Source: Acidimicrobiales bacterium
GTDB lineage: Bacteria > Actinomycetota > Acidimicrobiia > Acidimicrobiales > Iamiaceae
DNA: 64,000 bases
Assembly: GCA_030448105.1 (NCBI GenBank)
Contig: JAUJNP010000001.1
Location: forward strand, 359,403 to 423,402
Direction of reading: 5' to 3'
The translations under genes and the position numbers were made by a program. Below, one piece after another: positions 8,960 to 17,977 of the stretch. A model generated the notes under the pieces. It saw nothing but the letters and a program-made list of their open reading frames with translations, searched no databases and had not been told where the DNA came from. Position 1 is the stretch's first letter, and the number at the start of each line of letters is the position of its first letter.

Positions 8960-10332
8960 TCGCCGCCCGCGTCGGCACCAGCCCGCGTGCGCAGCCGCCA
9001 CGTGGCCGCGCCCGCCGCCACGAGTAGCGCACCGACCCCGCCGACCACCGGCAGGGCACCCAGCCCGCCGCCGCCGTCGCCGTCCCCGCCGGTGCCCGCT
9101 GCGCCCCGCGCCCGGCCCAGCGCCTCGGCGGCCGTGGTGGCCGGACCTGCCCCCGGCGCGGTGGTGGAGGCCGAGCGCTCCTTCGGTCGGCGGAAGGGGC
9201 CGCGGATCTCGTAGGTGATCCCGATGCCCTTTGGGCCGCCCCGCTGGGAGGACACGTACAAGCGGTCGCCGGCGGGAGCCAGCGCCACCCCGGCCAGCTC
9301 GCTCCCCGGCTGGCCGGTCATCCGCAGCACCCGCCCGGCGGCGCCGTCGGCACCCACCACCACCAGGTCCTGCTCGCCGGAGTGGTCCTCGCAGACGAAC
9401 ACCTCGCCCGCCGGCGACACGGTGACGTTGTCCACCCCGTCGAGCACCGGCTCGTCCCCGTCGGGCTGGTAGAGCACCGAGAGCCGGTCGGCACCGGGCT
9501 CGAGACGCCACACCCGGCCGTCGCCCTTGGTGGTGAAGTACACGACGTCGTCGGCGAACCAGATGCCCTCGCCCCCGTTGAACGGCGTGCTCTCCGGTAC
9601 CTGGGCGCGGGTGGGAGCGTCCTTGGCCGAGGCGTCGGGCACGGCCAGCCAGTCGACCGTGTCGTCGGCCACTCGGGCCACCGCCAGGCGGCCTGACTCG
9701 AGCGAGGGCCACCGGTCCGGCGCAAAGCGGTACAGCCGGCCGTCGGGCTTGTCCTCGGTGAGGTAGAGCGCTCCTTGCTCGTGGTGGACGGCCACGGCTT
9801 CGTGGTTGAACGTGCCCAACGCCGGGCGGACCTTGCCCTGACCCTTGGCCTCGACGGTGCACTCCCAGACCCGGCCCCCGTCGTGCTCCTCGCACGAGAG
9901 CCAGGTGCCCCACGGCGTGGGCCCACCGGCGCAGTTGTTCCGGGTGCCGGTCAGGATGGGGTAGGCGTCGACCACCTCCCCGTCGCCGTCGAAGCGCAAC
10001 GCCCCCACGCCACCGACGCCGGCGGAGGGGTGCTCGGAGTTGGAGACGTACACCCAGCCACCGTCGTCGAGGGGAAAGGTGGCGCCGCCGTCGGGGAACA
10101 GGTGCCAGGGGTGACGGGTGCCCTCGACGGGACGGTCGGCGATGGCCAGGACCCGCGACTCGAACCCCTCCGGTAGCCGCAGCCCGTTGGCGTCGGGCGG
10201 CCCGAGCGGGCCGTAGGGCAGGGCGTCGACTTCGGCGTCGGCCGCCGCCAGGGCGGGCGGCGAGGTGGCGAGGGCCAGCGCCGTCGCCCCGCCGGTGGCG
10301 AGGAACGCCCGCCGCGAGAGGTTCGCGGTCAT
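8947..10332 (-). CDS. Tat-exported DUF839/PhoX-family protein with C-terminal membrane anchor
   Basis: 461 residues from the ATG at 10332. The N terminus has [10 protein letters not shown], a twin-arginine (Tat) signal. The body contains repeats typical of DUF839/PhoX beta-propellers: [51 protein letters not shown] and [12 protein letters not shown]. PhoX enzymes are calcium/iron phosphatases that remove phosphate from esters outside the cell. The C terminus has a Gly/Ala/Thr-rich linker, a hydrophobic segment ([20 protein letters not shown]) and a basic tail, suggesting it is held at the membrane. An upstream extension in frame is rejected because the Tat motif would no longer be N-terminal. 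It lies 11 bp behind the GH63-like gene. Confidence 0.8.
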   Translation of the reverse strand: MTANLSRRAFLATGGATALALATSPPALAAADAEVDALPYGPLGPPDANGLRLPEGFESRVLAIADRPVEGTRHPWHLFPDGGATFPLDDGGWVYVSNSEHPSAGVGGVGALRFDGDGEVVDAYPILTGTRNNCAGGPTPWGTWLSCEEHDGGRVWECTVEAKGQGKVRPALGTFNHEAVAVHHEQGALYLTEDKPDGRLYRFAPDRWPSLESGRLAVARVADDTVDWLAVPDASAKDAPTRAQVPESTPFNGGEGIWFADDVVYFTTKGDGRVWRLEPGADRLSVLYQPDGDEPVLDGVDNVTVSPAGEVFVCEDHSGEQDLVVVGADGAAGRVLRMTGQPGSELAGVALAPAGDRLYVSSQRGGPKGIGITYEIRGPFRRPKERSASTTAPGAGPATTAAEALGRARGAAGTGGDGDGGGGLGALPVVGGVGALLVAAGAATWRLRTRAGADAGGDQTR

Positions 10333-10343
10333 GGCCGTCGACG

Positions 10344-11453
10344 CTAATGGCACCCCGGGCCGACCGGGTAGCCCTCGGCGAGGAGGGCGAGGCCGGCCCA
10401 CGACTGAGGGACGGCACCGAGCCCGGCACCGGTGTCGGGCTCCCAGTACTCGGCCAGGCCCGACGCCTCGGCCCCGGCCACCAGGCCCTCCCCCACCGGA
10501 GCGCCCGCCCGCCACAGCAGGTAGATGAGCTGGGGCCAGCACGGCCCTCGCCAGTAGGAGCCGGGGTCGAAGGTGGGCTCGCCCCGGTGCACCGCCGGCG
10601 GTCCGAAGCGACCACCGAACCCACGGGGGTCATCAAGGGAGGCGAAGGCGTCGGCCCGCCGGTCCCCACCGCTCACGAGGGCGGGCAGCAACCCGTCGAC
10701 GGTCCGCACCCGCCCCGAGGGGTGGGGCCCGTCGACCCAGGTGCGCCCGGCCGGCTCCCACCGGCGGTCGAGGGCGGTGGCCAGGGCGGCGGCCTCGGCG
10801 TGCAACCCGAGCTCGTCGGCGTTGAACGCCACCAGGGCGTTGAACCCGGCCGGCGCCACCGCGAACGCGGGATTGGCCAACGGCGACCCGCACTCCGATC
10901 GCTCGACGGAGGCGAGCAGCTCGCCCTTCACGTCGTACCAGCGGTGGAGGTCCCACCCGGACGGGGCGCACCAGTCGTCCCAGCGCGGGCTGTCGTCGCA
11001 ACCGGTCTCCCAGGGGTGGACGACCGTCACCAGGCCGTCCTGGCGCGCCCGCGACTCGAGTAGGAAGCGGAGCCCGGCCTCCGCCGCCGCCACCACGTCC
11101 GCCGGCACGTCGACGCCCCGCCGTCGCAGCTCGGCCACGGCGTGGCCGTACATCGGTGGCTGGGTGATGGACGAGGTGGCGGGACGACCCCAGAAGTCCT
11201 CTAGGAACGACGGGTCACCCCGGTAGCGGACGTGGGGCACGAAGCCGTCGGGCGCCTGGTCGGCGAGAGCGGAGCGCAGCTCGGTGGCGGCTCGGCCGGG
11301 TTCGTCGAGCTCGGCCCAGATCAAGGCGTGGAAGCAGGAATCCCACAGCCACTGCCAGGGGTAGACGTCGGCGTTGGGCACCGTGTAACCCTCGGGGCGC
11401 CAGTGGGCCTCCATGACCGCCCGCACCCGATCCCGGAGAGGGGCCTCAGCCAC
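10344..11453 (-). CDS. GH63-like (MGH1-like) glycoside hydrolase
   Basis: 369 residues with a GTG start. Family features of the alpha/alpha-barrel GH63 group (mannosyl/glucosylglycerate hydrolases and relatives) are clear: YPWQWLWDSCFHALIW near residue 33, ITQPPMYGHAV, HPWETGCDDSPRWD and the late YWRGPCWPQLIYLLW motif. There is no signal peptide, so it should act in the cytoplasm. Because gpgS (glucosyl-3-phosphoglycerate synthase) lies 7 kb away, a role on glucosylglycerate is an attractive but untested guess. Its start codon is separated by 2 bp from the divergent GT4 start; the promoter of each gene must lie within the other's coding region. Confidence 0.75.
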   Translation of the reverse strand: MAEAPLRDRVRAVMEAHWRPEGYTVPNADVYPWQWLWDSCFHALIWAELDEPGRAATELRSALADQAPDGFVPHVRYRGDPSFLEDFWGRPATSSITQPPMYGHAVAELRRRGVDVPADVVAAAEAGLRFLLESRARQDGLVTVVHPWETGCDDSPRWDDWCAPSGWDLHRWYDVKGELLASVERSECGSPLANPAFAVAPAGFNALVAFNADELGLHAEAAALATALDRRWEPAGRTWVDGPHPSGRVRTVDGLLPALVSGGDRRADAFASLDDPRGFGGRFGPPAVHRGEPTFDPGSYWRGPCWPQLIYLLWRAGAPVGEGLVAGAEASGLAEYWEPDTGAGLGAVPQSWAGLALLAEGYPVGPGCH

Positions 11454-11455
11454 CG

Positions 11456-12490
11456 ATGCCCGTACCCACGTGCGCGCTGTTGTCGTTCCGGCTGGGCGGC
11501 ACCGACGGGGTGTCGGTGGTGGCGGCGTCGTGGCGCCGGGCGCTGGAGCGCCTCGGCTTCGCGGTGGTCAGCGTGGCCGGGGCCGGCCCGGTCGACCGGT
11601 TGCTCCCCGGCCTGGCCATCGACGCCCCGGCACCGCCGACGGCCGAGGAGCTGAGCGCGGCACTGGCCGATGCCGAGCTGGTGGTCGTCGAGAACCTGTG
11701 CACCATCCCGCTCAACCTCCCGGCCGCCCGCCTGGTGGCGGCCACGCTACGAGGGCGCCCGGCGATCCTGCACCACCACGACCCGCCGTGGCAGCGCCCG
11801 GCCTTCGCCCACGTGACCGAGCTGCCGCCCGACGATCCCGCCTGGCGTCACGTGGCCATCAGCCACCTGGCGGCCCGCCAGCTCGCGGAACGGGGGCTGG
11901 TGGCGACCGCCATCTACAACGGCTTCGACGTCGATCCACCGCCCGGCGACCGTGCCGGCACCCGCCGGCAGCTCGGCGTGAGCCCCGACGAACGCCTCTT
12001 CGTCCACCCGGTGCGGGCCATCGAGCGCAAGGACGTGCCCGCCGCGCTGGCCCTGGCCGGTGCCCTCGGGGCCACCTACTGGCTGCTCGGGCCGGCCGAG
12101 GACGGCTACGGCCCGACGCTCGACGCCGCCCTCGGCGCCGCTCCCGGCCGGGTGCTGCACCGGCCGCCCCCCACGATGGCCGACGCCTACGCCGCCGCCG
12201 ACGCTGTGGTGTTCCCGAGCACCTGGGAGGGCTTCGGCAACCCGCCGGTCGAGGCGGCCATCGCCCGGCGCCCGGCGGCGGTCGGCCCCTACCCGGTCGC
12301 TGCGGAGCTGGCCGCCCTCGGTTTCCGGTGGTTCCCCACCGCTGACCCGGCGCCGCTCGGGGCGTTCCTCGCCGCCCCCGACCCGGACCTGCTCGACGAG
12401 AACCAGGCGGTGGCCCGCCGCCACTTCTCCCAGGAGCGGGTGGAGGCCGACCTCCGGGCGCTGCTCGATGGGGCAGGCTGGAGCCCGTGA
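11456..12490 (+). CDS. GT4-like glycosyltransferase
   Basis: 344 residues. A GT-B fold glycosyltransferase is indicated by the C-terminal half: LFVHPVRAIERKD (donor-site start), WLLGPAEDGYG, then AAADAVVFPSTWEGFGNPPVEAAIARRPA, the conserved E-x7-E donor-binding motif region of GT4 enzymes. The N-terminal domain has HHHDPPWQRP and AISHLAARQL. Donor and acceptor are unknown. It is cytoplasmic and paired divergently with the GH63-like hydrolase; the next gene (12487) overlaps its stop by 4 bp and is likely co-translated. Confidence 0.8.
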   Translation: MPVPTCALLSFRLGGTDGVSVVAASWRRALERLGFAVVSVAGAGPVDRLLPGLAIDAPAPPTAEELSAALADAELVVVENLCTIPLNLPAARLVAATLRGRPAILHHHDPPWQRPAFAHVTELPPDDPAWRHVAISHLAARQLAERGLVATAIYNGFDVDPPPGDRAGTRRQLGVSPDERLFVHPVRAIERKDVPAALALAGALGATYWLLGPAEDGYGPTLDAALGAAPGRVLHRPPPTMADAYAAADAVVFPSTWEGFGNPPVEAAIARRPAAVGPYPVAAELAALGFRWFPTADPAPLGAFLAAPDPDLLDENQAVARRHFSQERVEADLRALLDGAGWSP

Positions 12491-12765
12491 GTGCGGCGGC
12501 GCCCGGGCCCGGCGCGGACCCGGTCCTGGCCCGACGGGCCCGCATCGCCCGCTGGGTGCTCCTCGGCCAGCGGGTGGGCTATGCCCTCTTCGCGGTGGCC
12601 GTGGCCGCCTTCGTGGCCGGCTTCGTGACGGGCTTCCGGGGGTGGGTCGTCACCCTCATCGTGACCGCCCTCGTGGCCGGGTCGGTCGTCCTCGCACCGG
12701 CCATCGTCTTCGGCTACGGCGTCAAGGCCGCCGACCGCGCCGATCGCGAAAACACCTGGGGCTGA
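12487..12765 (+). CDS. Small two-helix membrane protein
   Basis: 92 residues beginning with GTG that overlaps the preceding stop (GTGA), which implies translational coupling to the glycosyltransferase. Two predicted transmembrane helices: about residues 31-50 (GYALFAVAVAAFVAGFV) and 54-78 (WVVTLIVTALVAGSVVLAPAIVFGYG), with an Arg-rich N-terminal part and an acidic tail. I do not recognise a family with certainty; similar two-helix proteins are common in actinobacteria. Confidence 0.7.
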   Translation: MSAAAPGPGADPVLARRARIARWVLLGQRVGYALFAVAVAAFVAGFVTGFRGWVVTLIVTALVAGSVVLAPAIVFGYGVKAADRADRENTWG

Positions 12766-12792
12766 CGGCCCGCCGGCCACCAGACTTCGGCG

Positions 12793-13816
12793 GTGACCGG
12801 CAACATGGGCATCGAGGAGCTCGATCCTCGCACCGCCCCCGACGACGTCCTGGCGGCCGCCCACCAGGTGGTGGCCGAGGTGGAGGCGGAGCAGACGCCC
12901 GACGAGCCGCCCCCGACCCTGGCCGAGCTGGTAGCCGAGTGGCGACACCCACCAGCGTTCCTGGAGGCGCCCCATTGGCTGGCCACCCGAGCGGGCGAGC
13001 CGGTGGGATTGGCCTTCCTGGAGCTGCGCGACGTTCCCCACAACCGCGCGTACGCCGAGTTCGACATCGCGGTGACCCCGGCGGCCCGCCGTCAGGGCGT
13101 GGGCACCGCCCTGCTGGAGGCCGCCCTTCACCGGGCCCACGGCGAGGGCCGCCCGCTGACGACGGGCTACGCCTTGGCCGGGGGGGCGGGCTGGGCCTTC
13201 CTCGAGCGTCATGGCTTCACCTGCCGGCAGGTGGAGCGGCGCAGCCGGCTGCGCACGGCCGAGGTCGACCGCGCCCTGCTCCACGGCTGGGTCCAGCGGG
13301 CCGCCGAGCGGGCCGGCAACTACTCCCACGTGGGCAGGACCGGCCCCAGCCCCGACGAGCACGACGAGGCCTACGCCCGCGAGAGCATGGTGATGAACAC
13401 GGCCCCGCTCGACGAGGTCGAGTTCGAGGACATGGTGATCACCCCGGACCAGGTCCGCGCCGTCCAGGCCAGCTTCCCCGATCGGGGCATCGAGCCGTGG
13501 GTGCTGTGCGCCGCCACGACACCGGTGAGCTCGTCGCCAAGACCGACATCCGCTTCTCGCACCACCGCCCCGGCCACGCCGAGCAGGACGACACCGGCGT
13601 CGACCCCGCCCACCGCAACCGGGGCCTGGGCCGCTGGCTGAAGGCGGCCAACCTGCCGCGCCTGCTCGACGCCCACCCCGAGGTGGAGCGGGTCAGCACC
13701 TGGAACGCCGAGGGCAACGCCGCCATGCTCTCCATCAACGTGGCCATGGGGTTCCGTCCCTGGCAGGCGTGGGGACGTTCCAACCGGGGCCGCCGCCGGC
13801 CTGGACGACCGGCTAG
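12793..13816 (+). pseudogene. GNAT-family acetyltransferase with two domains, frameshifted
   Basis: The first domain reads from 12793 and has the acetyl-CoA site TPAARRQGVGTALLEAAL plus GYALAGGAGWAFLERHGF. The second domain begins normally (SMVMNTAP ... IEPWVLCA) but near 13512 the correct frame moves by one base: TGC GCC GCC ACG no longer reads through, while the neighbouring frame gives HDTGELVAKTDIRF, NRGLGRWLKAANL and AEGNAAMLSINVAMGFRPW, the rest of the domain. One missing C in a GCCC run explains it. A second one-base loss near 13774 (GGGG run) is likely, because only then does the gene stop at TAG 13814-13816, abutting the convergent lipase. Tandem-GNAT proteins of this type acetylate small molecules; the substrate is unknown. 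Confidence 0.75.
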
Positions 13817-14756
13817 CGCCGGGCGAGGGCCTCCCCGAGCTGTTGCGCCGCTTGCTGCACGCACGCTTCGGCCGCCGGGATCAGCCCGCTCATCCCGAAG
13901 AAGCCGTGGATCATGCCCGGGTTGGTGTCGTGGGTGATTGGCACGCCGGCCTTGTCGAGGGCGGCGGCGTAGGCGTCGCCCTCGTCGCGCAGCGGGTCGT
14001 ACTCGGCGGTGATGACGTGAGCCGGGGCCACGCCGGCCAGGTCGTCCACGTACAACGGGGAAACCTCGGGACTGGTGGGGTCTCCGTGGCTCCTGTCGGG
14101 GCCGAGGTAGCAGTCCAGGAACCACTGCATCGACTCGCGGGTGAGGAAGTACCCGTCGCCGTTCTCGGTGATGGACGGCTGGCTCATGGTGAGGTCGGTC
14201 CCCGGGTACACGAGGAGCTGGTGGGCCAGGATGGGGGCACCGAGGTCGCGGCGCGGATGGCCACCAGGGCGGCCAGGTTGCCGCCGGCGCTGTCGCCGCC
14301 GACGGCCAGGCGGTCGGCGTCGACATCGATCACGGCGCCGTTGGCCGCCACCCACTCGGTGGCCGCCCAGCAGTCCCGGAAGGCGGCCGGCCAAGGGTGC
14401 TCGGGAGCCAGTCGGTAGTCCACTGACACCACCACCGCCCCTGACCCGGCGCAGAGCTTGCGGCACACGGCGTCGGTGGTGTCGAGGTCGCCGATCACCC
14501 ACCCGCCGCCGTGGAACCAGACGAGCGCCCCGAACGGGCCGTGGCCCTCGGGCCGGTAGATCCGCAGGGTGAGGTGGTCGTCGGGGCCGACGATGGTGCG
14601 GTCCTCGACCGCACCCACGGGCGGCTGGCCGGCGTCGGCGGCGGCGAACGCCCGGAAGCCCTCGCGCACCTGCTGGGGCGTCTGCTCGGCGATGGGCGGC
14701 ACGTCCATGGCCGCCATGGCGTCGAGCAGGCTCTGGATGGACGGATCGACGGGCAC
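13813..14756 (-). pseudogene. Alpha/beta hydrolase (HSL-family lipase/esterase), frameshifted
   Basis: The N-terminal half (GTG start at 14756) has LVWFHGGGWVIGDLDT, the oxyanion-hole HGGG motif, DYRLAPEHPWPAAF, and GGDSAGGNLAALVAIRA with the nucleophile serine. About 14240 the frame breaks; the C-terminal half continues in another frame with LAHQLLVYPGTDL, AEYDPLRDEGDAYAAAL (catalytic Asp) and GMIHGFFGM (catalytic His). Restoring one C in GCGCC-GCGACC gives a continuous protein of about 314 residues, the normal size for hormone-sensitive-lipase-like esterases. All three catalytic residues are present, so the gene is either recently broken or the base is missing only in the assembly. Confidence 0.8.
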
Positions 14757-14803
14757 ACCCCAAGGTACATTGGCACCACTGCCGTCACCCCGGGGGTCCC
14801 GCC

Positions 14804-15905
14804 ATGAAGGCCGCTGTGCTCACCACCGTCGACACCCCCCTGGAGGTGCGTGAGGACGTCGAGATCGCCTCGCCCGGTCCAGGCGAGGTCCGCGATCCGC
14901 ATCGCCGCCTCGGGTGTGTGCCAGCCGGACCTGTCGGTGCAGAACGGCACCATCCCGTTGCCCACCCCGATCGTGTTGGGCCACGAGGGCGCCGGCGTGG
15001 TGGAGGAGGTGGGCGACGGCGTCACCAAGGTGGCCGCCGGCGACCACGTCGTCCTGTCGTTCGTGCCCGCCTGCGGCGAGTGCTACACGTGCTCGCGCGG
15101 CCAGGGGTACCTCTGCGAGAAGAGCGCCATGCAGGCCATGGGCGGCCAGCTCGACGGCACCACCCGGCTCATCTCGGGCGGGGCGCCGCTGCACCAGATG
15201 GCGTGCCTCGGCACCTTCGGCGAGGTGGCCATCGTGCCCGAGATCAGCATGGTGAAGATCCCCGACGACATGCCCCTCGACGTGGCCGCCCTCATCGGCT
15301 GCGGCGTGCTCACGGGGGTGGGCGCCGCCCTCAACACCGCCTCCATCCGCGAGGGCGACAGCGTGGCCGTGCTCGGCTGCGGCGGGGTGGGCCTCAACAT
15401 CATCCAGGGCGCCCGCATCGCCGGCGCCGGCACGATCATCGCCATCGACCGCTTCGACGCCAAGCTCGACATGGCCCGCCAGTTCGGCGCCACCGACGTG
15501 GTCAACAGCACCGACCGCGACGCCGGCGCGGCGGTGGCCGAGCTCACCGGGGGTCGCGGTGCCGACGTCGCCTTCGAGGCCATCGGCCTCAAGCCGACCA
15601 TCGAGGCCACCATCGGCATGATCCGCCCCGGCGGCGAAGCCATCCTCGTGGGCGTGCCCCGCCTCGACGTGATGCTCGAGCTCAACGCCGCCTTCACCTT
15701 CTTGTACCTGGACAAGACGGTCAAGGGGTGCTGGTACGGGTCCTCCAACATCCACACGGACGTGCCCAAGCTGCTCGGCCTCTGGAAGGACGGTCAGCTC
15801 AAGCTGGAGGAGCTGATCTCCCGCGAGATCAAGCTCGAGGACGTGAACTCCGCCTTCGAGGCCATGGAGAAGGGCGAGGTCGCCCGCTCAGTGATCAAGC
15901 ACTAG
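14804..15905 (+). pseudogene. Zinc-dependent alcohol dehydrogenase (MDR family), frameshift near N terminus
   Basis: Translation begins at ATG 14804 as KAAVLTTVDTPLEV and reaches SPGPGEV, then an indel near 14893 shifts the frame. From there the remaining ~335 codons are intact: ASGVCQPDLSV (catalytic zinc Cys), GHEGAGVVEEVGDGV, the structural-zinc cysteines in PACGECYTCSRGQGYLC, and the NAD(P) site VAVLGCGGVGLN with acidic Asp in AIDRFDAK. It resembles the NDMA-dependent/class III-like actinobacterial alcohol dehydrogenases. An extra G, or loss of two bases, after GAGGTCCGC would explain the break. The stop overlaps that of the convergent 48-codon gene. Confidence 0.8.
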
Positions 15906-16048
15906 CGCGGGCGCAGCAGGTCCCGGTGCCGGCGGCGGTTGACCCGCAAGGCCAGGTGGCTGGTGGCGGTGCGGGCGGCCGGGGCCGGGCGGAACGGCTC
16001 GGCCGGACGGCGGGTGGTGGCTGACGGCACGCTCCGGGGACCCTTCAC
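15902..16048 (-). CDS. 48-residue Arg/Pro/Ala-rich protein with near-perfect Shine-Dalgarno
   Basis: This short frame starts with GTG at 16048 and stops with TAG at 15902-15904. Ten bases ending 3 nt before it (AAAGGAGGTG, complementary to plus-strand 16051-16060) match the complement of the 16S rRNA 3' end, an unusually strong ribosome site. Codon third positions are over 90 percent G/C, as in neighbouring genes. The product is strongly basic, ending LRVNRRRHRDLLRPR, without a membrane segment. I know no family for it. It is divergent from the TetR gene at 16114 with a palindrome between them, and convergent with the alcohol dehydrogenase, overlapping its stop. Confidence 0.55.
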   Translation of the reverse strand: MKGPRSVPSATTRRPAEPFRPAPAARTATSHLALRVNRRRHRDLLRPR

Positions 16049-16062
16049 GCCACCTCCTTTCG

Positions 16063-16077
16063 CCACCGGAGCGGTGG
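16063..16077. promoter_or_regulatory. Inverted repeat, possible TetR operator
   Basis: CCACCG-GAG-CGGTGG is a perfect 6-bp inverted repeat with a 3-bp centre. It lies between the divergent starts of the 48-codon gene (16048) and the TetR gene (16114), the usual place for an autoregulatory operator. In DNA this GC-rich a 6-bp repeat can occur by chance. Confidence 0.4.
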
Positions 16078-16113
16078 AGTCCTCCCCGGCGGGCCGGGTA
16101 CCGTCACCGCACC

Positions 16114-16698
16114 GTGCCCGCCCGCCTCCCCGCTCCCGAACGTCGCCGCCAGCTCCTCGACGTGGCCCTCGAGGTGTTCGCCGAGCACGGCTACCACGCC
16201 ACGTCCATGAACGCCGTCGCCCACGCTGCCGGGGTCACCAAGCCGGTGCTCTACCAGCACTTCCGTTCCAAGCAGGCCCTCTACGGCGAGCTGCTCGACG
16301 ACGTGAGCGCCCGCCTCGAGGAGGCCATCACCAAGGCCATCGCCGGCGCCACCGGCCCGCGTCAACAGGTGCGGGCCGGTTTCGGGTCGTACTTCGACTT
16401 CGTCACCGATCACCCGGCGGCCTTCACCATCCTCTTCGGCGACACGTCGCGGGGTGACGAGTTCGCCGGGGCCACGCGCCGGGTGGAGGCGGCCATCGCC
16501 GAGGCCATCGCCCCCTTGATCGACGTCGAGGGATTGGCCACCGAGGACCGGCGCCTCCTGGCCCACGGCATCGTCGGCCTCACCGAGGCCACCAGCCGGC
16601 ACTGGGTGGCCCGCGGCCACCAGCCGCCCGCCGGCGACCTGGCCGACCGGCTGGCGGAGCTGGCGTGGGCCGGCCTGCGGGGCGTCAGGCCGGGCTGA
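16114..16698 (+). CDS. TetR-family transcriptional regulator
   Basis: 194 residues, GTG start. The N-terminal helix-turn-helix is typical: RRRQLLDVALEVFAEHGYHATSMNAVAHAAGVTKPVLYQHFRSKQALYGELL. The C-terminal ligand domain contains FDFVTDHPAAFTILFGD and VGLTEATSRHWVARGHQ, similar to actinobacterial TetR proteins that control lipid or acyl-CoA genes. The ligand is unknown. Its last 14 bp overlap the convergent lipase-like gene. Likely targets are itself and the divergent 48-codon gene. Confidence 0.85.
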   Translation: MPARLPAPERRRQLLDVALEVFAEHGYHATSMNAVAHAAGVTKPVLYQHFRSKQALYGELLDDVSARLEEAITKAIAGATGPRQQVRAGFGSYFDFVTDHPAAFTILFGDTSRGDEFAGATRRVEAAIAEAIAPLIDVEGLATEDRRLLAHGIVGLTEATSRHWVARGHQPPAGDLADRLAELAWAGLRGVRPG

Positions 16699-17917
16699 AC
16701 CACTCCCGGAGCTGGGCGTACACGTCGGGGTGGTGGAGCAGGCTGAGGTGGCCCAAGCCGCCCACGTGGCGGACGGCGGTGCGCACCGACGGGTCCGCCA
16801 CCTGTGGGTCGACCCACCCCGCGGGGGCAGCGCTGGCGAAGGGCACGAGGAGGTCGCCGATCGTGCTCCCGGAGAGTCCTTCGGAGCGTCCGTGGAGCGT
16901 GGCGGCGACGAACCCGTGGGTGGCGGTGGGCAGCAACGGCACCGGCGTCGGCCTGTGGCCACCCACCCGGCCCGGGGGGTGGCCCTGCCAGTCCTCGGCC
17001 AGCAGGCAGCCGTAGCGGAGGTCCTTGATCCCGGCGCTGCGGGCGTTGGCCAGCTCGGCGAAGGGCCGGCTCTCCCCGACCATCCCGAGGGCGCCGACGG
17101 CGGCGCTGGCGAGCTGCTCGAGGGGCGCCCCCCGGTGAGGTGTCCCCAGGTAGACGGCGTGGCGGACCAGGCCCACCCACCGGTGCCCGGCCCCGGTTGC
17201 CTGGTGGCAGGCGCTGCGCAACACGAGGCCACCCATCGAGTGCCCGATCACCACCAGCTCAGTAATCTCCACGGGCCACGCGTCGACCAGCCGCTCGAGG
17301 AGCACGGAGAGGTCGCGGCCGTTGTCGGAGATGTGGCGGCCGGTGTTGTAGCGGAGGTCCACCGGCGTGTACCCGAGGTCGCGGCGGAGCTGCTCGCCGT
17401 AGCTCGGCACTACCTCGGCGCCCCGGCCGCGGTGCCAGTCGCGCTCGGTGCCGGCCAGCCCGTGGACGAACACCGCGATGCGAGCGGTCGGAGCGCTCAC
17501 GTGGTCGGTTACCCGCCCGGGCCCAGGGCGCAGGCGCCGCCCCTCGTGGCGGAGCTGCATCTCGATGCACAGGTCGGAGCCCTCGGCTTCGAACTGATCG
17601 CCAAAGGCGGCGTTGAGCGAGGCCAGGACCTTGAGGCCACGGTCGCTGGCCTCGAGGACGCGCAGCTCGCGGTCACCCACCACCGCGTCGACGCCGGCCC
17701 GGGCCCCGGCGCCGATCGCCCGGCTGGCCAGGCGCAACGAGGAGTACACGCCGGTGGCCACGGCGTCGTGCACCGTGCGGGCGGGGAGCCCGGCCGGGCC
17801 GACCGCGCCGAACGAGCGCCGGGCCACCGCCCGGTGCACTCCCTCGGCGGGGACGGCGATGCGGTCAACGGTGCCGACGACGAGGTCGCCGAGCCCTCGG
17901 ATGTGGTTGGTGGCCAC
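16685..17917 (-). CDS. Alpha/beta hydrolase, PGAP1/lipase-like
   Basis: 410 residues. The C-terminal 270 residues form an alpha/beta hydrolase: IAVFVHGLAGTERDW (oxyanion loop), LRYNTGRHISDNGRDL, the nucleophile elbow VIGHSMGGLVLRSA, YLGTPHRGAPLE, and a late His in the GGLGHLSLLHHPDVY segment. The first 100 residues (VVGTVDRIAVPAEGVHRAVARR ...) are an uncharacterised N-terminal extension that also occurs in actinobacterial homologues I have seen described only as esterase/lipase-like. No signal peptide is evident. The substrate is unknown. Confidence 0.75.
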   Translation of the reverse strand: MATNHIRGLGDLVVGTVDRIAVPAEGVHRAVARRSFGAVGPAGLPARTVHDAVATGVYSSLRLASRAIGAGARAGVDAVVGDRELRVLEASDRGLKVLASLNAAFGDQFEAEGSDLCIEMQLRHEGRRLRPGPGRVTDHVSAPTARIAVFVHGLAGTERDWHRGRGAEVVPSYGEQLRRDLGYTPVDLRYNTGRHISDNGRDLSVLLERLVDAWPVEITELVVIGHSMGGLVLRSACHQATGAGHRWVGLVRHAVYLGTPHRGAPLEQLASAAVGALGMVGESRPFAELANARSAGIKDLRYGCLLAEDWQGHPPGRVGGHRPTPVPLLPTATHGFVAATLHGRSEGLSGSTIGDLLVPFASAAPAGWVDPQVADPSVRTAVRHVGGLGHLSLLHHPDVYAQLREWFSPA

Positions 17918-17977
17918 CGCCGCTCCTCCTACCCCCGGAGGTCCCTCTCAAGCTACCGCCCTCCTGACCGGGGTCGG

